Shown here: positions 59,876-64,000 of the stretch, in pieces
Layout of the letters: every line of letters starts with the position of its first letter
Numbering within the stretch: the first letter of the stretch is position 1
Assembly: GCA_022968985.1 (NCBI GenBank)
Contig: JALJPK010000005.1
Span: forward strand, 30,048 to 94,047
DNA length: 64,000 nt
Direction of reading: 5' to 3'
Source: Pseudomonadales bacterium
Lineage (GTDB): Bacteria > Pseudomonadota > Gammaproteobacteria > Pseudomonadales > Natronospirillaceae
Program-made: the position numbers and the translations under genes
Notes under the pieces: model-generated
Told to the model about the DNA's origin: nothing
The model's database searches: none
Seen by the model: only the letters and a program-made list of their open reading frames with translations

Positions 59876-61555
59876 TCATTTTAATTTAAAATAACTCACT
59901 GAGTTTAAAAGTTTCTTACTAAGATCTGACAAAGACGAAGCGGAATCCATTGCAATTTGAGCACGTGCGCTATTTTCTTCGGTTACTTCATTCACATCGC
60001 GTACATTCGTTTGTATCTCATCGAGTGTATCTTTTTGCAATAATGACGCGGCTGATGTCTCTTTTGAAATATCTTTAATTTGCTCGATAGAATTATTAAT
60101 TTCATCAATTACGTTACCTGTATTTGATACATTTTTAACACTTTCTAATGATTTGGCATGACTGTTATTAATGATCGAAACTGCGGTGAGTGTATTTTGT
60201 TTTAATGTACCTAATGTTAATTGAATTTCACTTGTAGAATCTTGAGTGCGTTTTGCTAAATTTCTTACTTCATCTGCTACTACTGCAAACCCACGACCTT
60301 GTTCACCCGCCCGAGCTGCTTCAATAGCCGCATTTAGAGCTAATAGATTGGTTTGATCAGCAATACTTTTAATAACTTCAATAATATTCGTAATATTGTC
60401 AGCTTCTGTATCCAATTGTTCAATGGCTGCCACTGAACTTTCAATATCTAGGGCTAAAGCACCAATCGCTGTAATAGTGACATTAACAATCTCTTTGCCT
60501 TTTTGAGCTGATTCAATTGCACTATCTGACTTAGCAACAGCTGTATTCGCATGATCTGAAAGTTGTGTGGAAGCTGAATATAACTTATCAACCGAACCTG
60601 AAAGTTTTGCCATGTGTGAGCGTTGAAACTGCGCATCTTCGATCATTTTTTTGTTATCAGTAAGTAACCCATCTGTCGATTCATCTAAATTGTTTGCTAA
60701 TGACGTAACCGAATTAATAATTTTTTTAAGGTTGTTTGTCATACCAGAAACGGATCTTTTTATTTCGTTAATTTCATCCTTATTCTGTGCAACTACTATT
60801 GTTCTACTAAGGTCACCTTCAGCTAAAGACGATGTCACAGAAACAATAGACATCAGATCCTTTTTTAAACGAGTAAGCAATAATATTGAAAAAATAATCA
60901 CGATGAAAAAAATGCTGCTGGCTAGAATTGTTGATTGAATCACTATTTTATTTTCAGACTTAATAATTTGTTCTGAGCGAATACTAACTAGTTTGTCGTG
61001 CATTACATTAATAGTTTCAATGCTTTCAATAATAGGAGGAAAAGCAAGATTAGCTGCTTTTTCTGCTTTTTTGCGAGTTACAAACGTTGCTTGAGTTAAC
61101 CAAACATTAGTTAATGTTAACAATGACGCATTAAGATGAGTGGCTTGTTCGATAAGTTGATCCCTGAAATGTAATAAACCTTCGTTTTGGTTAAGCTCAA
61201 GAATCGAATTCCATTCACTTTCAAGCGCCACACTGGTAGTTAACAAACTAGTAGCGTATTCGTTAATCAAAGTTTGAACATTATTTGTGCTTTCTTCTAG
61301 TTCACTTTGTTCGATCGCACGTGATGAAAATCTCATACCCATTTCTTCAGAGAATTGATAAGCTTTAATAATTCCTTTCCACTTATTGTTAATATTAGAA
61401 TAAAATTGACGTATTTCAGAATCTAATACGATGTTATCCACAACTGAACGACTATTAACAACCAGATTAACCGACATAAACAGCAGTGCACACAATAATA
61501 GTGCGACCAGACTATATATTTTGAATAATAACTTTATGTTACGAAAAAAATTCAA
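59876..61555 (-). CDS. Methyl-accepting chemotaxis protein
   Basis: The 559-residue receptor has TM1 ([20 protein letters not shown]), a four-helix-bundle-like periplasmic domain to about residue 200, TM2 ([20 protein letters not shown]), a HAMP region ([20 protein letters not shown]), and a cytoplasmic signalling domain with the highly conserved [20 protein letters not shown] then [18 protein letters not shown] hairpin tip. It would signal to CheA/CheW. The ligand is unknown, and the C-terminal CheR-binding pentapeptide is not seen. No other chemotaxis gene is near. Confidence 0.93.
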   Translation of the reverse strand: MNFFRNIKLLFKIYSLVALLLCALLFMSVNLVVNSRSVVDNIVLDSEIRQFYSNINNKWKGIIKAYQFSEEMGMRFSSRAIEQSELEESTNNVQTLINEYATSLLTTSVALESEWNSILELNQNEGLLHFRDQLIEQATHLNASLLTLTNVWLTQATFVTRKKAEKAANLAFPPIIESIETINVMHDKLVSIRSEQIIKSENKIVIQSTILASSIFFIVIIFSILLLTRLKKDLMSIVSVTSSLAEGDLSRTIVVAQNKDEINEIKRSVSGMTNNLKKIINSVTSLANNLDESTDGLLTDNKKMIEDAQFQRSHMAKLSGSVDKLYSASTQLSDHANTAVAKSDSAIESAQKGKEIVNVTITAIGALALDIESSVAAIEQLDTEADNITNIIEVIKSIADQTNLLALNAAIEAARAGEQGRGFAVVADEVRNLAKRTQDSTSEIQLTLGTLKQNTLTAVSIINNSHAKSLESVKNVSNTGNVIDEINNSIEQIKDISKETSAASLLQKDTLDEIQTNVRDVNEVTEENSARAQIAMDSASSLSDLSKKLLNSVSYFKLK

Positions 61556-62469
61556 GCTAAATACCTACAATAAATACATTATTAATAAAAGTTAATTCAT
61601 AAAATTTGCAATTTTTGGCAATATATTAAGAATAGTTACCTTCTTACAAAAAACAAACAAGAATTCTATATTCCATGTATTTGAAATGCTGACTCAAACA
61701 GTGTTATTGATTATGTTTTAAATTGTTAATAGCTCCGTTTATATTATTGTGTTGCCAAAAGTATCAGCTAAAAAAAGGCCTAATTGTTGATAGTGAATTA
61801 AATGGCACTTTTTTATCCCCTTAAATTTTCGAGTTACACTAGACTTAAGGCTAATATCTACTTTTAAAAATACAACAACATAACTTTAAAGTAACACCTT
61901 GATATTAAAAAAATACAATTTTTATAAGGCTCTACTTTTCGTAAAACAAAAAACCTGTTAGTTTATGCTACATCGCAATTGTCTGTTTTTTTGATGCAGT
62001 AACTGTTACAAAGTTGGAATATAAATACAATAAAAACTCTTGCAGCGTCGGTTTTGGAAGCTGGTCAACCTTAGTTTTGGTGAAGTTAATTTACAACTAC
62101 AACTACAACTACAACTACAACTATAATTATAAGTTGAAGTATTAGTGCCTATTGTGGCAATAGGAGATTGCCATACCGACGAATATACAAATCAGCTGAT
62201 GACTCTGAATCTGTACTCCCTGTAATTTTAGGAAACTAAGTGGGAGTTTTACTGAGATAACTGGGTGAGATTAAAGAGGCACTACATTTGCTAATATTAA
62301 AAGGTCGTAGCCCACAATTACGTATCTGATAACGTACATCGTTATTTAGACGATGAATTTGAACTAGCCATATTTATTACGCACAAAAAAACTAGAAAAC
62401 ATCAACAACACATTTGATTAAATGTATAAAGATAAATCTAGTTAAAGAGTTGTGCATTAAGGAATGTAT
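61556..62469. other. 914-bp spacer with short repeats
   Basis: No gene is called. It holds a partial IS1595-type end (ATGTTTTAAATTGTT near 61713) and a hexamer TACAAC repeat (about 62091-62132). The last part contains the S-formylglutathione hydrolase promoter. Confidence 0.5.
62091..62132. repeat. Hexamer (TACAAC)n tandem repeat
   Basis: About six copies of TACAAC end in TATAATTATAA. It lies in a gap 340 bases before the S-formylglutathione hydrolase gene. Confidence 0.9.
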
Positions 62470-63411
62470 ATGACAACTACAGAAATAACAGAAATAACAG
62501 AAATAACAGAAATAACAGAACCTAATGCCACGGTTATTAACAACATGGCAAATAATTCAGTACGAATTAAAAAGATAACAAGCAATAAACTGTTTGCAGG
62601 CAGTCAAAATAAATACGAACATCAATCTGATGTTTTAAATTGTACGATGCAATTTTCAATTTATTTACCACCTCAGGTTACACAGTTAAAACCAGGTGAA
62701 ACATTACCCGCACTTTATTGGTTATCAGGCTTAACTTGTACAGATGATAATTTCAGTACAAAAGCAGGGGCTCAAAAAATGGCGGCAAAGTTGGGTCTAA
62801 TATTAATTATTCCCGATACTAGCCCACGTGGCGACCAAGTGAGTGATGATGATAATTATTATTTGGGGCAAGGAGCTGGGTTTTATTTAAACGCCACACA
62901 ACCTCCCTGGAGCGATCATTACCATATGTATGATTATGTGGTGGATGAATTACCAAAAATAATAAACGCTAACTTTGCAATTGATGAAAAAAAAGTCAGT
63001 ATATTTGGTCATTCCATGGGTGGACATGGTGCATTAACCATTGCGTTAAAAAATCCAGATAAATACAAATCGGTTTCCGCGTTTTCCCCAATTAGTCATC
63101 CATCAGACTGCAGTTGGGGTCAAAAAATATTAACTGAATATTTAGGTAGCGACAACAAAAACTGGCAACAATACGACGCAGCAATATTGATGGCTAATAG
63201 CCAACAGCATATTCCTGCATTGGTGGATCAAGGTTTAGATGATGATTTTTTAATTGAACAATTAAAAACACACACTTTAAAAGCAGCGGCTAAAAAAAGT
63301 AATTATCCGTTAACGTTACGTATGCATGATGGCTACGATCATAGTTATTATTTTATCTCTAGTTTTATTGATGAACATTTGCAGTTTCATTTCGACATTT
63401 TAACAAAATAG
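62470..63411 (+). CDS. fghA: S-formylglutathione hydrolase
   Basis: From ATG 62470, with TAAGGA upstream, the 313-residue enzyme matches FrmB/YeiG: NKLFAGSQNKYEHQSDVLNC then TMQFSIYLPP, LPALYWLSGLTCTDDNF, IFGHSMGGHGALTIAL (nucleophile Ser in G-H-S-M-G-G) and HDGYDHSYYFISSFIDEHL (catalytic His). It hydrolyses S-formylglutathione to formate and glutathione in formaldehyde detoxification. The first 25 residues include an ITE-ITE-ITE repeat encoded by a 9-bp tandem repeat (62478-62520) that is absent from ordinary family members; ATG 62545 would skip it but has no ribosome-binding site. No adjacent frmA is seen. Confidence 0.9.
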   Translation: MTTTEITEITEITEITEPNATVINNMANNSVRIKKITSNKLFAGSQNKYEHQSDVLNCTMQFSIYLPPQVTQLKPGETLPALYWLSGLTCTDDNFSTKAGAQKMAAKLGLILIIPDTSPRGDQVSDDDNYYLGQGAGFYLNATQPPWSDHYHMYDYVVDELPKIINANFAIDEKKVSIFGHSMGGHGALTIALKNPDKYKSVSAFSPISHPSDCSWGQKILTEYLGSDNKNWQQYDAAILMANSQQHIPALVDQGLDDDFLIEQLKTHTLKAAAKKSNYPLTLRMHDGYDHSYYFISSFIDEHLQFHFDILTK

Positions 63412-63521
63412 TGTTTTTGTTTATATCAGCGCCTAACTAATTTAAGCGCTGATTATAACTATTTATATTGTAATCACTTAAAAACTAAATTCAAAATCCA
63501 TCCTACGATATAAACAGTTGA

Positions 63522-63809
63522 TTATGAAAAATATTCACCCGTTGGTGGTTTAGCCAATAACGGCATCATCTGTATGATTTGTTGTTGCATTAACTCTTTT
63601 GGGTAATTAGCAAGTGAAGCTTGATGTGATTCTTTATCAGTCCACTTTTCTAAAATAATGATATGTGTTTTATCCTGGTCAGACTGCCAAACTTCAAAAC
63701 CTAAATTACCTGCCGAAGCATTAATGTACTCACGTAAGGATTCTGCAAAGGTTAATAGTTCATCTTGTTTGCCTTCTACTGCATAAAAATGGTTATGTCT
63801 TAAAATCAT
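63522..63809 (-). CDS. ABM-domain monooxygenase-like protein
   Basis: The 95-residue protein is an antibiotic biosynthesis monooxygenase-type fold: HNHFYAVEGKQDELLTFAES, NLGFEVWQSDQDKTHIIILE, and KWTDKESHQASLANYPKELM, with E-K-W then a His in the helix as in the quinol monooxygenase YgiN. ATG 63809 is chosen after GAGAG; a TTG at 63818 is the longer option. It is divergent from fghA-side sequence and close to the MmcQ/YjbR gene. Confidence 0.75.
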   Translation of the reverse strand: MILRHNHFYAVEGKQDELLTFAESLREYINASAGNLGFEVWQSDQDKTHIIILEKWTDKESHQASLANYPKELMQQQIIQMMPLLAKPPTGEYFS

Positions 63810-63840
63810 AATATTCAACTCTCGCGATTAATTCTGTTAT

Positions 63841-64000
63841 TTATTTTAACAACAAACACTGTGTACGTTTTACTTTAGTTAAGCCCTTAAACACCAATCG
63901 ATACGACTCCAACATCATACTGATTATATGTTCATCTGGAATTTCCTGTTCACCAAATTGATGCACGCTCACAGTATTCCAATGTTTTTTATTCATGTGA
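63841..64000 (-). CDS. MmcQ/YjbR-family DNA-binding protein, C-terminal part
   Basis: The last 52 or so residues before a TAA at 63841 read NKKHWNTVSVHQFGEQEIPD, then EHIISMMLESYRLVFKGLTK and the end TKVKRTQCLLLK. This is the closing part of the MmcQ/YjbR (CyaY-like fold) family, whose members often have LNKkHWntV... and SYdLVvkgLpKk. The start lies outside the window. It precedes the ABM gene in the same direction by 31 bases and may be co-transcribed. Confidence 0.75.
   Translation of the reverse strand, partial: HMNKKHWNTVSVHQFGEQEIPDEHIISMMLESYRLVFKGLTKVKRTQCLLLK

Noticed and set aside
1..64000. tRNA, rRNA, prophage or plasmid replication genes
   Set aside because: None were seen on reading both strands. 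The transposases and MITEs are the only mobile elements supported.

Overview
The window looks like chromosomal DNA of a low-GC (by eye about one third G+C), probably marine, gammaproteobacterium. The clues are an arfA ribosome-rescue gene, a HopJ-family gene, phhB beside a biosynthetic arginine decarboxylase (speA), glpE, a YiaD-type OmpA lipoprotein, and a VIT/VWA protein with a GlyGly-CTERM-like tail. The genus cannot be named from the sequence alone. No rRNA, tRNA or CRISPR array was seen.

Layout. (1) 1-14 kb is an accessory block of small, mostly plus-strand, single-gene units with long AT-rich spacers: PQ-loop-like protein, LysE exporter, VOC protein, lipoproteins and membrane proteins of unknown role, pilin-like protein, flavodoxin, FlaR-like kinase, cupin, VanZ, GNAT acetyltransferase and a subclass B3 metallo-beta-lactamase. 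A DUF4240 gene and a multicopper oxidase run the other way. Five genes here are preceded by short hairpins whose stems differ but stay complementary. (2) 14-27 kb holds an AAA/DUF4143 ATPase behind palindromic operators, a Crp-SDR-ABM-RidA operon, an AraC/AhpD divergent pair separated by a pentamer repeat, a rhomboid protein, a signal-peptidase-I-like protein that has lost both catalytic residues, a WYL regulator, an IS1595-family element and a LysR/flavoprotein divergent pair. (3) 27-41 kb has genes of unknown function, a Y1 (RAYT-like) transposase with duplicated REP-like repeats, ilvD followed by an array of two alternating hairpin repeat types, and two tandem diguanylate cyclases. (4) 41-53 kb has arfA, the VIT/VWA protein with an XRE regulator, a NERD-domain protein behind a cluster of IS1595-derived MITEs, a calcium-binding-like protein, and an ECF sigma / membrane DUF4384 / exported caspase operon. 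(5) 53-64 kb is mostly housekeeping: GST, glpE, hopJ-like, yiaD-like, speA, phhB, a chemoreceptor, S-formylglutathione hydrolase, an ABM monooxygenase and the end of an MmcQ/YjbR gene.

The most system-like locus is 48687-52347. Three overlapping genes encode an ECF sigma factor, a single-pass membrane protein with the layout of an anti-sigma factor (DUF4384-like outer part), and an exported caspase fused to a GVxN-type surface-repeat region and a barrel-like C-terminus; two extra copies of the caspase gene's last codons lie just downstream. Other notable signals are the covarying hairpin array at 34.0-35.4 kb, the catalytically dead signal peptidase flanked by 38-bp repeats, and simple-sequence repeats of 5, 6, 7, 9, 22 and about 24 bp next to or inside genes, which suggests frequent slippage in this genome.
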